Assembly (NCBI RefSeq): GCF_900103935.1
Contig: NZ_FNIC01000009.1
Coordinates: 1-64,000 of the forward strand
Reading direction: 5' to 3'
Length of the DNA: 64,000 nucleotides
Source: Nocardioides szechwanensis
GTDB taxonomy: Bacteria; Actinomycetota; Actinomycetes; Propionibacteriales; Nocardioidaceae
Shown: one piece after another, positions 34,394-45,576 of the stretch
How positions within the stretch are numbered: position 1 is the stretch's first letter
How the letters are laid out: every line of letters starts with the position of its first letter
The notes under the pieces: model-generated
Told to the model about the DNA's origin: nothing
Seen by the model: the letters and a program-made list of their open reading frames with translations, nothing else
The model's database searches: none
Program-made: the position numbers and the translations under genes

Positions 34394-36207
34394 CCGAAGG
34401 CGCTGACCATCACGACGCCACCGCCGCCCCCGTCCCAGAACTGACTCCCGCGCTCACCCCGGCCTGGCCGGACCGTGCGGCCTGGGGCACGGCGCCCTCG
34501 CTGCGCGCCTGGCAGACCGCGGCGATGCGCGACTACGTCGAGCGCTCCCCGCGCGACTTCCTGGCCGTGGCGACGCCCGGCGCCGGCAAGACGACGTTCG
34601 CGCTGTCCGTCGCCGCCGAGCTGCTCGGCCGCCGCGTCGTCGACCGGATCATCGTGGTCGCGCCCACCGAGCACCTCAAGCTCCAGTGGGCCGAGGCCGC
34701 CGCGCGCGCCGGGGTGCCGATCGATCCGGCGTACTCCGCGGGCAAGGGCAAGATCTCCAGCGACTACCTCGGGGTGGCGGTGACCTACGCCGGGGTGGCG
34801 GTCAACCCGCTGGCGATGCGCATCCGCACCGAGCGCTTCAAGACCGTGGTCATCCTCGACGAGGTGCACCACGCCGGCGACGCGCTGTCGTGGGGCGAGG
34901 GCGTGCGCGAGGCCTTCGAGCCGGCCGCCCGCCGGCTGGCGCTGACCGGCACGCCGTTCCGCTCCGACATCAACCCGATCCCGTTCGTGACCTATGCGCC
35001 TGGCCCCGACGGCGTACCCCGCTCGGTCGCCGACTACAGCTACGGCTACGCGCAGGCGCTGGCCGACCACGTCGTGCGCCCCGTGCTCTTCATGGCCTAC
35101 TCCGGCGAGATGACCTGGCGCACCCGCGCCGGCGACGAGATCGCCGCGCGGCTGGGGGAACCGCTGACCAAGGACCTCACCTCCCAGGCGCTGCGCACCG
35201 CCCTCGACCCCTCGGGCTCCTGGATCCCCTCGGTGCTGGAAGCGGCCGACCGCCGTCTCTCCGAGGTGCGCCGCCACGTCCCCGACGCCGGGGGGCTGGT
35301 GATCGCGACCGATCAGGACTCCGCTCGCGCCTACGCCAAGGTGCTGCGCCGGATCAGCGGTGAGCCGCCGGTGGTGGTGCTCTCCGACGAGAAGGCGGCG
35401 TCGAAGAAGATCGCGGGGTTCGCCACCAGCGAGGCGCGCTGGATGGTCGCCGTACGGATGGTCTCCGAAGGGGTCGACGTGCCCCGCCTGGCGGTCGGAG
35501 TCTACGCCACCACCACCTCGACCCCGCTGTTCTTCGCCCAGGCGGTGGGCCGCTTCGTGCGTGCCCGCTCCCGCGGCGAGAGCGCGTCGGTGTTCGTCCC
35601 GTCGGTGCCGGCGCTGCTGGGCTTCGCCTCCGAGATGGAGGTCGAGCGCGACCACGTGCTGGGCCGCAAGGTCTCCGACGAGGGTGACCTCTTCGCCGCC
35701 GAGAAGGAGCTGCTCGCCCAGGCCGAGGCCGGTGACACCGAGGCCGGCGACGAGGGGCTGCCGTTCGAGGCCCTCGGCTCGGAGGCGCGCTTCGACCGGG
35801 TGCTCTACGACGGTGGCGAGTTCGGCCACGCGGGCGAGGTGCACGTGGGGTCCGAGGAGGAGATGGACTTCCTCGGCATCCCCGGGCTGCTCGAGCCCGG
35901 CCAGATGCGCGAGCTGCTCCAGCAGCGGCAGAGCGACCGCGCCAAGCAGCAGAAGCGCTCGGCGCTCCCGCCCGACCCGACCGACGCCACCGAGAGCCTC
36001 CTGGCCCACGAGCAGCTGGCCGTGCTCCGGCGCGAGCTCAACGGGCTGGTCGCTGCGTGGCACCACCGCACCGGACAGGCGCACGGCATCACCCATGCCG
36101 CGCTCCGCAAGGAGTGCGGCGGCCCGGCGGCCGCGGTCGCCAACGCCGAGCAGCTCCAGATCCGGATCAACCGCGTGCGGGAGTGGGCGGCGCGCAAGTC
36201 GTCCTAG
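34390..36207 (+). CDS. DEAD/DEAH-box superfamily II helicase
   Basis: The 605-residue helicase has motif I ATPGAGKTTFAL, motif II DEVHH, motif III LTGTPF and, in the second RecA domain, VRMVSEGVDVPRL and QAVGRFVRARS (motif VI). This is a RAD25/restriction-type SF2 pattern. The C-terminal 200 residues are less conserved and Glu/Gln-rich. The nucleic acid target is unknown. The start is GTG 34390, coupled to the DUF3039 gene. The stop codon lies inside the -10 of the next gene. Confidence 0.9.
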   Translation: MTEGADHHDATAAPVPELTPALTPAWPDRAAWGTAPSLRAWQTAAMRDYVERSPRDFLAVATPGAGKTTFALSVAAELLGRRVVDRIIVVAPTEHLKLQWAEAAARAGVPIDPAYSAGKGKISSDYLGVAVTYAGVAVNPLAMRIRTERFKTVVILDEVHHAGDALSWGEGVREAFEPAARRLALTGTPFRSDINPIPFVTYAPGPDGVPRSVADYSYGYAQALADHVVRPVLFMAYSGEMTWRTRAGDEIAARLGEPLTKDLTSQALRTALDPSGSWIPSVLEAADRRLSEVRRHVPDAGGLVIATDQDSARAYAKVLRRISGEPPVVVLSDEKAASKKIAGFATSEARWMVAVRMVSEGVDVPRLAVGVYATTTSTPLFFAQAVGRFVRARSRGESASVFVPSVPALLGFASEMEVERDHVLGRKVSDEGDLFAAEKELLAQAEAGDTEAGDEGLPFEALGSEARFDRVLYDGGEFGHAGEVHVGSEEEMDFLGIPGLLEPGQMRELLQQRQSDRAKQQKRSALPPDPTDATESLLAHEQLAVLRRELNGLVAAWHHRTGQAHGITHAALRKECGGPAAAVANAEQLQIRINRVREWAARKSS

Positions 36208-36216
36208 GCTGGGGCC
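36205..36216 (+). promoter_or_regulatory. Leaderless promoter -10 for the IclR-type gene
   Basis: TAGGCT (36205-36210) ends six bases before the ATG at 36217, and its first three bases are the helicase stop codon. Confidence 0.45.
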
Positions 36217-36852
36217 ATGGCCGCGGAGACCTCCCAGACGCTCGACCGGGGGGTGCGCGTCCTCAGCGTCCTCGCCGGTGCGCCCGACGGGCTCACGATC
36301 TCCGAGCTCGCCGTACGCCTCGACATCAACCGCACGGTCGTCTACCGCCTGGTCAGCACGCTCGAGCAGCACGCACTGGTACGTCGGTCCGCGCGCGGAC
36401 GACTCCACATCGGCCTGGGCATGCTGCACCTCGCCTCGGCTGTGCACCCGCTGGTGCGCGACGTCGCCAACCCGCTGCTGCGTGAGCTGGCCGAGTCGGT
36501 CGGCTGCACCGCCCACCTGACCGTCGCCGAGGGTGACGAGGCCCAGGCCCTGGCCGTCGTCGAGCCGTCCTGGACCGACTTCCACGTCAGCTACCGGGTC
36601 GGCTCGCGCCACCCGCTCACCCAGGGCGCCGCGGGCAAGGCGATCCTGGCCGGCCGGGCGGGGGAGTCGACGCCCTACGTGCTCACCGTCGGCGAGCTCC
36701 AGACCGGTGCGCGCGGCCTCGCCGCTCCGGTGCTCGGCGTCGAGGGACTGGAGGCGAGCGTGGGCATCGTGACGCTCGGCGACCTCGACGAGGAGGGCGT
36801 CGGCCCGCAGGTGGTCGAGGTCGCGGCCCGAGTCGCCGAGCGGCTGCGCTGA
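36217..36852 (+). CDS. IclR-family transcriptional regulator
   Basis: The 211-residue regulator has an N-terminal winged HTH (RVLSVLAGAPDGLTISELAVRL, RTVVYRLVSTLEQHALV) and an IclR effector-binding domain (LAESVGCTAHLTVAEGDEAQ, HPLTQGAAGKAIL). It is shorter than the usual 240-270 residues, mostly at the C-terminus. The target is not evident. Confidence 0.88.
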   Translation: MAAETSQTLDRGVRVLSVLAGAPDGLTISELAVRLDINRTVVYRLVSTLEQHALVRRSARGRLHIGLGMLHLASAVHPLVRDVANPLLRELAESVGCTAHLTVAEGDEAQALAVVEPSWTDFHVSYRVGSRHPLTQGAAGKAILAGRAGESTPYVLTVGELQTGARGLAAPVLGVEGLEASVGIVTLGDLDEEGVGPQVVEVAARVAERLR

Positions 36853-36853
36853 G

Positions 36854-37336
36854 CTAGAACGGACGCGCCCCGGGGCCGGGACGCGGCGCCACCCGGCGCA
36901 CGTCGTCGACGCGGTGGCCGTCGGCGCACTCCAGGACGGCGTTCATCTGGGCACCACAGTCGCGGTGCGCGAACTCGACCGGTGGGCCCTCGGGGTCGGC
37001 GACGTAGCGGTCGCCCCAGGCGGCGATCGCGACCATCACGGGGTAGAGGTCGAGCCCCTTGGCGGTGAGGCGGTACTCATGGCGCAGCCGCTCGCCGGGC
37101 TCCTGGTAGGGCTCCTTGCGCAGGATGTCGTGGTCGACCAGGAGCCCGAGCCGGTTGGTGAGCACCTGGCGCGGCATCGCGGTGTGGCGCCGCATGTCCT
37201 CGAAACGGCGTACGCCGTTGAAGACCTCGCGCAGGACCACCAGCGTCCCGCGCTCGCCGAGGATCGTCATCGTCCGGCCGACGGTGCAGTTGTCGGTGGC
37301 GAAGGCGAGGGCCGGGGGAGCGGGGTGCGGGCTCAT
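36854..37336 (-). CDS. HxlR-family transcriptional regulator
   Basis: The 160-residue winged-HTH protein has the HxlR pattern: a Cys near the N-terminus (DNCTVGRTM), RGTLVVLREVFNGVRRFEDMRRHTAMPRQVLTNRL in pieces, and EYRLTAKGLDLYPV. Such regulators can sense aldehydes, quinones or thiol stress through that Cys. It is divergent from a thioesterase gene 55 bp away with a palindrome between. TAGGCT (minus, 37343-37348) gives a leaderless start. Confidence 0.9.
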   Translation of the reverse strand: MSPHPAPPALAFATDNCTVGRTMTILGERGTLVVLREVFNGVRRFEDMRRHTAMPRQVLTNRLGLLVDHDILRKEPYQEPGERLRHEYRLTAKGLDLYPVMVAIAAWGDRYVADPEGPPVEFAHRDCGAQMNAVLECADGHRVDDVRRVAPRPGPGARPF

Positions 37337-37391
37337 GCGCGCAGCCTAGGTCTTGTTGACAGACCCAGCAAGGACGAGGCAGGCTGGGTCC
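37337..37391. promoter_or_regulatory. Divergent promoters and operator (HxlR / thioesterase)
   Basis: On the plus strand TTGACA (37356-37361), an 18-base spacer, CAGGCT (37380-37385) and six bases precede the thioesterase ATG. On the minus strand TAGGCT (37343-37348) serves the HxlR gene. The palindrome GGTCT-N7-AGACC (37349-37365) overlaps both and is a likely HxlR site. Confidence 0.6.
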
Positions 37392-39591
<2,200 letters not shown>

Positions 39592-39597
39592 GGCGGC

Positions 39598-40236
39598 TCA
39601 GGCGTCGAGGACCGAAAGCGGCATGCCGAGCTCGCGGGCGGTGCCCTCCATCGAGTGCCACGCGAACGAGCTGAGGTAGCCGCCGACCTGCTCGCGCGTC
39701 ATCGTGCGGGTCTCGAGCCACCACTCGCCGATGGCCAGCCCGCTGCCGACGATGCCCTGGGCCCAGACCTCGGCACCGCTGTCGTCGAGGCCGAGGCCGC
39801 GCAGCGTCTCGCTGAGGAAGTGCGCGAGGGTCGAGACGATCTTGACCTTGCCGTCGGCCAGCGGGTCGCCCCCGGGGCGGTGGCGCACCAGCATTACGAA
39901 CAGCTGGTGGTGCTCCTCGATCATCGAGAGGTAGCCGTCGATGGCACCCGCGAACTTGTCGCGCACGGGGCCATCGGCGAGCATCGCCGGGACCACTCGA
40001 CGCAGCACCTCGTCGGCCCCCCACTGCCCCACGGCTGCGTGGAGCTCGTGCTTGTCGGCGAAGTAGCGGTAGAGCACCGGCTTGCTGACGCCGGCCTCGG
40101 AGGCGATCTGGGCCATGCTGACATCGGGCCCGTGAGTGTCGATGGCTGTCACCGCCGCGGCCACCAGTTCGGCGCGGCGTTCAGTTCGGTGGACGTTCCA
40201 GCGCGAGGAACGTCCGTCGGTCTCCCCAGACGACAT
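39598..40236 (-). CDS. TetR-family transcriptional regulator
   Basis: The 212-residue regulator has the HTH segment ELVAAAVTAIDTHGPDVSMAQIASEAGVSKPVLYRYFADK in pieces at the N-terminus and a C-terminal helical domain (TetR_C type). TAGCCT (minus, 40243-40248) is six bases from the ATG. It is divergent from the DUF1697 gene, with only 37 bp between them. Confidence 0.9.
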   Translation of the reverse strand: MSSGETDGRSSRWNVHRTERRAELVAAAVTAIDTHGPDVSMAQIASEAGVSKPVLYRYFADKHELHAAVGQWGADEVLRRVVPAMLADGPVRDKFAGAIDGYLSMIEEHHQLFVMLVRHRPGGDPLADGKVKIVSTLAHFLSETLRGLGLDDSGAEVWAQGIVGSGLAIGEWWLETRTMTREQVGGYLSSFAWHSMEGTARELGMPLSVLDA

Positions 40237-40273
40237 GCCTGGAGGCTATCCCGAGAACTGGCATGATCCCGGA
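40237..40273. promoter_or_regulatory. Divergent leaderless promoters (TetR / DUF1697)
   Basis: TAGCCT on the minus strand (40243-40248) and CATGAT on the plus strand (40262-40267) each end six bases before their start codons in a 37-bp gap. Confidence 0.5.
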
Positions 40274-40804
40274 ATGGTCACGTACGTGGGGTTTCTTCGG
40301 GCGATCAACCTCGGCGTGAAGCGCAAGTTCCCCAAGGACGCGATCGTCGCGGCAACGCAGGCCGCGGGCTTCACGAACGCGGCGACGCACATCAACACCG
40401 GAAATGTCCGGTTCGACACCGCCATGCGGTCACGCGCCAGGATCGAGGCCGCTCTCGAGCGCGCGTACGAAGCGTCCCAGGGCTTCGAGGTGCCGACGAT
40501 CGTGTTCACCCAGGCCGAGCTGTGCGACATCGCCGCCGAGGCGGACCGCCTGGGGGACGGGCATGCGGGCCGTCACTACGTCTCGCTGCTCAAGGACCCG
40601 CCCGCACCGGCGCAGGCACGGGCGATCGAGGAGCGCAGCACCCCCGAGGAACGCGTGCACGTCGCCGGGCGCGCGGTGCACCTGCTGCTCGGGGAGAACT
40701 ACCACGAGGCGACGCTGAGCAACGCCGCCGTCGAGAAGGTCCTCGGCGTCGCCACCAACCGCAACGTGACGGTGATCAGGGCGCTACGTCAGAAGTGGTG
40801 CTGA
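40274..40804 (+). CDS. DUF1697 protein
   Basis: The 176-residue protein starts TYVGFLRAINLGVKRK, the diagnostic DUF1697 opening, followed by THINTGNVRF. The fold is a duplicated ferredoxin-like domain and the function is unknown. Its last 29 bases overlap the 3' end of the convergent MFS gene. Confidence 0.9.
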   Translation: MVTYVGFLRAINLGVKRKFPKDAIVAATQAAGFTNAATHINTGNVRFDTAMRSRARIEAALERAYEASQGFEVPTIVFTQAELCDIAAEADRLGDGHAGRHYVSLLKDPPAPAQARAIEERSTPEERVHVAGRAVHLLLGENYHEATLSNAAVEKVLGVATNRNVTVIRALRQKWC

Positions 40805-42020
40805 CGCGCGGCAGGGTGCGCACCGCCCTCGACGCGAGGGTGAGCGCGACGATCGCGAGGTAGGCGAGGCCGCCGAACAGGATCACCCGCTGTACCCCGA
40901 AGGCCACGCCGAGCGGCCCGAACAGCAGCTGCCCGACGGGGATCGCGACGAACGAGCCCAGGGCGTCGTACGAGTAGGCGCGCGAGAGCATGTCGTCGGG
41001 GATGTTCTCCTGCATGGCGAGGTTCCAGCCGAGGTTGAAGATCTCCGTGCCGGCGCCGGCCAGGACCGCCACCGCCATCACCGGGGCGACCTGCGGATGG
41101 AGGCCGAGCATCACCATCGGCAGCGCGAGCGCACCGATGCCGACCATCCCGAACAGCAGCGGCCGCTCCAGCCGCACCCGCGTCATCACCAACGTCATCG
41201 CCAGCAGCCCGACCGCCTCGGCCGACAGGATCAGGCCCCACCCGCGCTCGCCGATGTCGCTCTGCTTGGCCAGGACCGGGCCGAGCGTCGAGATCGCGCC
41301 GGAGTGGATGGCGTTGAGCGCGCCGAACGCCAGGACGACGACCCACAGCCAGGTCGTGGACCGGAAGACCGTCCAGCCCTCGCGGAGCTCGACGAGCATC
41401 GAGGGGGCGTCCTCACGCCGCACGGGCGCGGGGATCTTGACCCGCAGCAGGAGGGCCGCGGCGGCGAGGTACGACGTGCCGTCGACCGCGAGCGCCCAGC
41501 CGGGACCGACCGTGACCACCAGGATGCCGGCGACCGAGGGCCCGACGACGGTGAGCGTCCCGCGCATCATCGAGATCAGCACGTTGGCCTGCTGCAGCTG
41601 GTCGCGCGGGACGAGCTGCGGCAGCACGCTGGCGAGCGCCGGGAAGCTCAAGGCCGACGACGTGCCGATGATCGCGGCCAGGCAGACCAGCTGCCAGACC
41701 TGGGCGTGCCCGCTGAGCACGAGCGACGCGATGCCCAGCTGGCACAGCCCGGAGACGACGTTGGCCGACTGGATGACGAGCGTGCGCCCGAACCGGTCGG
41801 CGACCACGCCACCGACGAGCAGGAACACCACCATCGGGATGCTCATCGCCGCCAGCACGGTCCCGAGCGCGCTGGGGGAGTCGCTCACCTCCAGGACGGC
41901 GAACGCGAGCGCGACGCTGGCCATGGTGCCGCCGACCATGTTGACCAGGCGGGAGTAGAAGTACCAACGGAAGTTCTGCTCGCGCAGCGGCGCGAGCGTG
42001 TCCGGCCTTCTCTTGCTCAT
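40776..42020 (-). CDS. MFS transporter (MFS_3 / Tet(V)-like)
   Basis: The 414-residue protein has twelve predicted helices. LREQNFRWYFYSRLVNMVGGTM and the loop GGVVADRFGRTLVI (motif A) mark the MFS_3 exporter group, which includes drug and macrolide pumps. The substrate is unknown. A GGGAGGGG sequence precedes the ATG at 42020. The nearby TetR gene is separated by DUF1697 and is not clearly its regulator. Confidence 0.88.
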   Translation of the reverse strand: MSKRRPDTLAPLREQNFRWYFYSRLVNMVGGTMASVALAFAVLEVSDSPSALGTVLAAMSIPMVVFLLVGGVVADRFGRTLVIQSANVVSGLCQLGIASLVLSGHAQVWQLVCLAAIIGTSSALSFPALASVLPQLVPRDQLQQANVLISMMRGTLTVVGPSVAGILVVTVGPGWALAVDGTSYLAAAALLLRVKIPAPVRREDAPSMLVELREGWTVFRSTTWLWVVVLAFGALNAIHSGAISTLGPVLAKQSDIGERGWGLILSAEAVGLLAMTLVMTRVRLERPLLFGMVGIGALALPMVMLGLHPQVAPVMAVAVLAGAGTEIFNLGWNLAMQENIPDDMLSRAYSYDALGSFVAIPVGQLLFGPLGVAFGVQRVILFGGLAYLAIVALTLASRAVRTLPRVSTTSDVAP

Positions 42021-42171
42021 CCCCCAGCCCCTCCCATTGTCGAAACCGGTCTATATCACCCTTGCCTCGGCATCGGAGCCCGGGGCTACCTTGAACACGA
42101 GGTGGTGGCGTGAGCCCCTGGGGGGCGCCTCGCGGTCAAGACATCCCCTCATCGATCGGTAGGCCTCCCCC

Positions 42172-44760
42172 ATGCCCCGACTTTCGCTCTGCTCACTGCG
42201 CAGCTCCATACTCGCTCTCCTGACCACGACGGTCCTCGTCGTCTCGCTGTCCGCCTCTGTGCCGGCCGCAACCGGAGACGCCCCGTCGGCTCGGGAACCT
42301 GCCCGGTCGTCCGAGAAGGCGAGCCCGGCCGCCAACAAGGCGCTGCGGACCCTCGTCACCCAGACCGGCAAGCTGTCCAGGAAGGCCGTCAGGCCACCCT
42401 CTCGCACCCGGCTGGTCAAGCTCTCCCGAGCGGCGCGCAGTCACGCGGCCGCCGCGCCGTGCCGCTCGGTGGCCGAGCTGGCGAGGTACCGGACCGTGCT
42501 CAAGGGCACCAAGGTGCGACCCAGGCCCAAGGCGCTGAGGACCCGGACGCTCAACCGGCTCGCGGGTCTCAACACCCTCTCCACCCGGGCCAGCCTTCTC
42601 TTGCTGGCGTCCCCCAAGACCCGGCAGTGCGGGGGCGGCGTCACGCCGAGCACCCGCGACGACTCCAAGACGACCGTGCTGGCCAGCACCGGCAACCACC
42701 TGAAGCTCGCGGTGGCCATGCCGCGGGTCGTGATGATGCCCGAGCGGGTCGGGGGCAAGTCGTACGTCAGGCTGCTGGCACCCGACACGGTGACCCCGGG
42801 GCGGCCCGGGCAGCCGGGGATCCCGATCGTCTCGGAGCTGTTCGGAGTGCCGGAAGGCGCCGAGGTTTCGGTCGACCTCGCCTCCTCGAAATCCGTGACC
42901 CTCGACAACGTGCAGCTCTTCCCCACCCAGCCGGAGCCCGTCGACGACGAGCCGGCACCCGACTTCGACGCGCCGCCCTTCAGCGCGCCGGACTTCGTGG
43001 CGGAGCTACCGCTCAAGGGCACCTTCCCGCAGCGGCCGGCCGACGCGGACCTGCTGGGGACCGCGCGCGACGTCCGCATCGGACGGATGGGGCTGGCAAC
43101 GGCCCAGTACACCCCGTCCACGGACACCCTCAAGGTGTTCACCAACCTGGTGTTCGACGTGAGGTTCAAGAACGGGAAGGGCTTCGACGCCCCGCTCTCG
43201 TCGCCGTGGGAGCTGTCAGCCTCGCGACTGGTCGGTGGGCTCCTCAACGAGGAGCTCATCCACAACGGCGGCGTGTTCGAGCCGTACCGCTGCGGTGAGG
43301 AGCTGATGGTCATCACCAGCGCCGCCACCTTCTCGGAGGCCCAGACCTACGCCGACGCGCGGACGGCCGACGGCTTCCGCACCCGGGTCTACACGCTCGG
43401 GCGCGCCCTGGGAACGACAGCCACGGCGATCCAGACGTTCATCCGCTCGCACCTCAACAGCGCCACCTGCATCCGACCGAGCTACGTCACGATCATCGGC
43501 GACGACGAGTACGTGCCCACCTTCACCACCGGGCCGGGAGGCATCCCCTCGGACAACCCGTACTCGACGGCTAACAACGCCGACGAGCTGCCCGACGTCG
43601 CTGTCGGCCGGATCCTGGGCAACACCACGACCGAGCTGCAGAACTTCATCGCCAAGATCAACCACTACACGGCGACGCCGCCCACGGGCGCGATGCTCAC
43701 GCGGGCCAGCATCGCCGCGCAGTTCCAGGACACCGACGACGCGGGCGAGGTGAACGACGGCCGCGAGGACCGGACGTTCATCCAGTTCGCAGAGACCGCG
43801 CGCACGGGACTGATGCGGCGGGTGGTGACGGTCGACCGGATCTACGACGACAACCCCGCCACGACGCCGACCCACTTCAACGACGGCACGGCGCTGCCCT
43901 CGGGTCTGCTCCGGCCCGGGTTCGCCTGGGACGGCGACGGGGCCGACGTGACGGCGGCGTGGAACGCCGGCCGGTTCCTGATGGTCCACCGCGACCACGG
44001 GTGGTCCGACGGCTGGGGTGACCCTTACTTCACGACCACCGAGGTCAACGCCCTGACCAACACCAACGACCAGCTGCCGGTCCTGATGAGCATCAACTGC
44101 GCGAGTGCCAGCTACGACAACGACGAGACGTCGTTCGTCCAGCAGGCACTGGTGAAGGAGACCGGTGGGGCGGTCGCCGCCTTCGGTGACACGCGCAACT
44201 CCCCGAGCTGGCACAACTCGCAGATCGGCCTCGGGTTCCTCGACGGCCTGCTGCCCCACGTGCTGCTCGGTGAGGGCCCGTCGACCAAGCTGCGAGTCGG
44301 CGACGCGCTCGTCAACGGCAAGCTCCGCCTGGCCGGCCTGGCGCCGCCGTCGGGACCGGGGATCGCCGGGGGAGATGGCAACACCCGCAACGAGCTCTAC
44401 CTGTGGCACCTCTTCGGTGACCCGACCATGAAGATGTACGGCGGGACCAAGCAGTTCCTGATCCTGGAGCCTCGGCAGTTCACCACGGTCTACCGCCCGC
44501 TGCCGCCCACCCCGGAGCAGACCTTCCCGTACGAGGTCGAGATCAACCTGCCGCAGCCGTTCGCGGGCCAGCCGATGAGCCTGATCACCCTCAACGCCAA
44601 CGGCGGGTTCCTCGACGTCGTCGGAAAGGCCGTCGGTGACGGGTCGGTGAAGGTCACGATCCCGGCGCAGTTCAGTGACGGCGCGCCGGACCGGCTGGCC
44701 GTGGTGGTCAACGCCGACGACGCCAACCCGGTCGTGATCGAGGTGCCGATGGCCCAGTGA
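42172..44760 (+). CDS. Secreted gingipain-like cysteine peptidase (family C25)
   Basis: The 862-residue protein has a signal peptide (about 1-34), a basic pro-region-like segment (to about 200), then the C25 catalytic domain. IIGDDEYVP, GRILGNTTTELQ, His609 in HRDHGW and Cys643 in SINCAS give the gingipain dyad with normal spacing. A C-terminal Ig-like domain (about 770-862) follows. C25 peptidases are best known in Bacteroidetes as secreted Arg/Lys-specific enzymes. There is no type IX sorting domain here, so general secretion is expected. Confidence 0.87.
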   Translation: MPRLSLCSLRSSILALLTTTVLVVSLSASVPAATGDAPSAREPARSSEKASPAANKALRTLVTQTGKLSRKAVRPPSRTRLVKLSRAARSHAAAAPCRSVAELARYRTVLKGTKVRPRPKALRTRTLNRLAGLNTLSTRASLLLLASPKTRQCGGGVTPSTRDDSKTTVLASTGNHLKLAVAMPRVVMMPERVGGKSYVRLLAPDTVTPGRPGQPGIPIVSELFGVPEGAEVSVDLASSKSVTLDNVQLFPTQPEPVDDEPAPDFDAPPFSAPDFVAELPLKGTFPQRPADADLLGTARDVRIGRMGLATAQYTPSTDTLKVFTNLVFDVRFKNGKGFDAPLSSPWELSASRLVGGLLNEELIHNGGVFEPYRCGEELMVITSAATFSEAQTYADARTADGFRTRVYTLGRALGTTATAIQTFIRSHLNSATCIRPSYVTIIGDDEYVPTFTTGPGGIPSDNPYSTANNADELPDVAVGRILGNTTTELQNFIAKINHYTATPPTGAMLTRASIAAQFQDTDDAGEVNDGREDRTFIQFAETARTGLMRRVVTVDRIYDDNPATTPTHFNDGTALPSGLLRPGFAWDGDGADVTAAWNAGRFLMVHRDHGWSDGWGDPYFTTTEVNALTNTNDQLPVLMSINCASASYDNDETSFVQQALVKETGGAVAAFGDTRNSPSWHNSQIGLGFLDGLLPHVLLGEGPSTKLRVGDALVNGKLRLAGLAPPSGPGIAGGDGNTRNELYLWHLFGDPTMKMYGGTKQFLILEPRQFTTVYRPLPPTPEQTFPYEVEINLPQPFAGQPMSLITLNANGGFLDVVGKAVGDGSVKVTIPAQFSDGAPDRLAVVVNADDANPVVIEVPMAQ

Positions 44761-44771
44761 CCGCCTGGTGA

Positions 44772-45551
44772 TCACTCACCTCTGAAGACGGGCCGGCGAC
44801 GTTCGCTGAAGGCACGCATGCCTTCGGCGACGTCGCCGGTGCGCATCAGCAGCGTCTGGCCGGTGCGCTCTCGTTCGAGTGCGGGCTCCAGCTGGGTCAG
44901 GGTGGCGGCGTTGATGGAGCGCTTGGTGGCGGCGAGGGCCAGTGGGGGGCCGGCGGCGAGACGGCGCACGATCTTCTCCACGACGGCGGGGAAGTCCGCG
45001 TCGGAGGCGAGGTGGGTGACCAGGCCGGCGTCGTAGGCCTCCTGCGCCGACAACGGCTCCGCGAGCAGGCCCATCCGCATCGCCCGGGCCCGGCCGATGG
45101 AGGCGGCCACGGTCGCCGACGCGCCGCCGTCGGGCATGAAGCCGATCCTCGTGAAGGCCAGCAGGAAGCTCGCGGACTCCGCGGCGACCACGATGTCGGA
45201 GGCCAGTGCGGCCGAGCAGCCGACGCCCGCGGCGATCCCGTTGACCGCCGCGACCACCGGCTTGTCGAGGCCGACGATGGCCCGGATGATCCGGTTGGCC
45301 GCGTCCATCGCGCGCACGTCGAACTGCTCGTGCGCGTTGTCGCCCGAGATGTCCGCTCCGGTGCTGAAGGCGGGCCCCGTGCCGGTCAGGACGACGACGC
45401 GCACGTCGTCGCGGCTGACGGCCTCCTCGGTCAGCCGTGCGAGGTCGACGGCCATCTCCGGGCTGAGGGCGTTGAACACCTCGGGCCGGTCGAGCGTGAG
45501 CCATAGAGCGCCGTCGTCGAGGCGTGTCTGGAGATCCGTGCCTGAGTGCAT
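44772..45551 (-). CDS. Enoyl-CoA hydratase/isomerase family protein
   Basis: The 259-residue crotonase-fold protein has GTGPAFSTGADIS (oxyanion-hole loop 1), NGIAAGVGCSAALASDIVVAA (loop 2) and FTRIGFMPDGGAS, in which Asp replaces the second Glu, as in some isomerases. It acts on acyl-CoA. ATG 45551 is supported by CACACT six bases upstream, which is shared in a 25-bp gap with the divergent clpS. Confidence 0.9.
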   Translation of the reverse strand: MHSGTDLQTRLDDGALWLTLDRPEVFNALSPEMAVDLARLTEEAVSRDDVRVVVLTGTGPAFSTGADISGDNAHEQFDVRAMDAANRIIRAIVGLDKPVVAAVNGIAAGVGCSAALASDIVVAAESASFLLAFTRIGFMPDGGASATVAASIGRARAMRMGLLAEPLSAQEAYDAGLVTHLASDADFPAVVEKIVRRLAAGPPLALAATKRSINAATLTQLEPALERERTGQTLLMRTGDVAEGMRAFSERRRPVFRGE

Positions 45552-45576
45552 GCGGGGAGTGTGCCACCATGGATCC
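45552..45576. promoter_or_regulatory. Back-to-back divergent leaderless promoters (enoyl-CoA hydratase / clpS)
   Basis: Only 25 bp separate the two start codons. CACACT on the minus strand (45558-45563) and CACCAT on the plus strand (45565-45570) are one base apart, each six bases from its start codon. Polymerases could not occupy both at once. Confidence 0.5.

Noticed and set aside
42172-44760. Type IX secretion signal on the C25 peptidase
   Set aside because: The C-terminus is an Ig-like domain ending VVIEVPMAQ, without the conserved sorting-domain motifs, and no T9SS genes are present.
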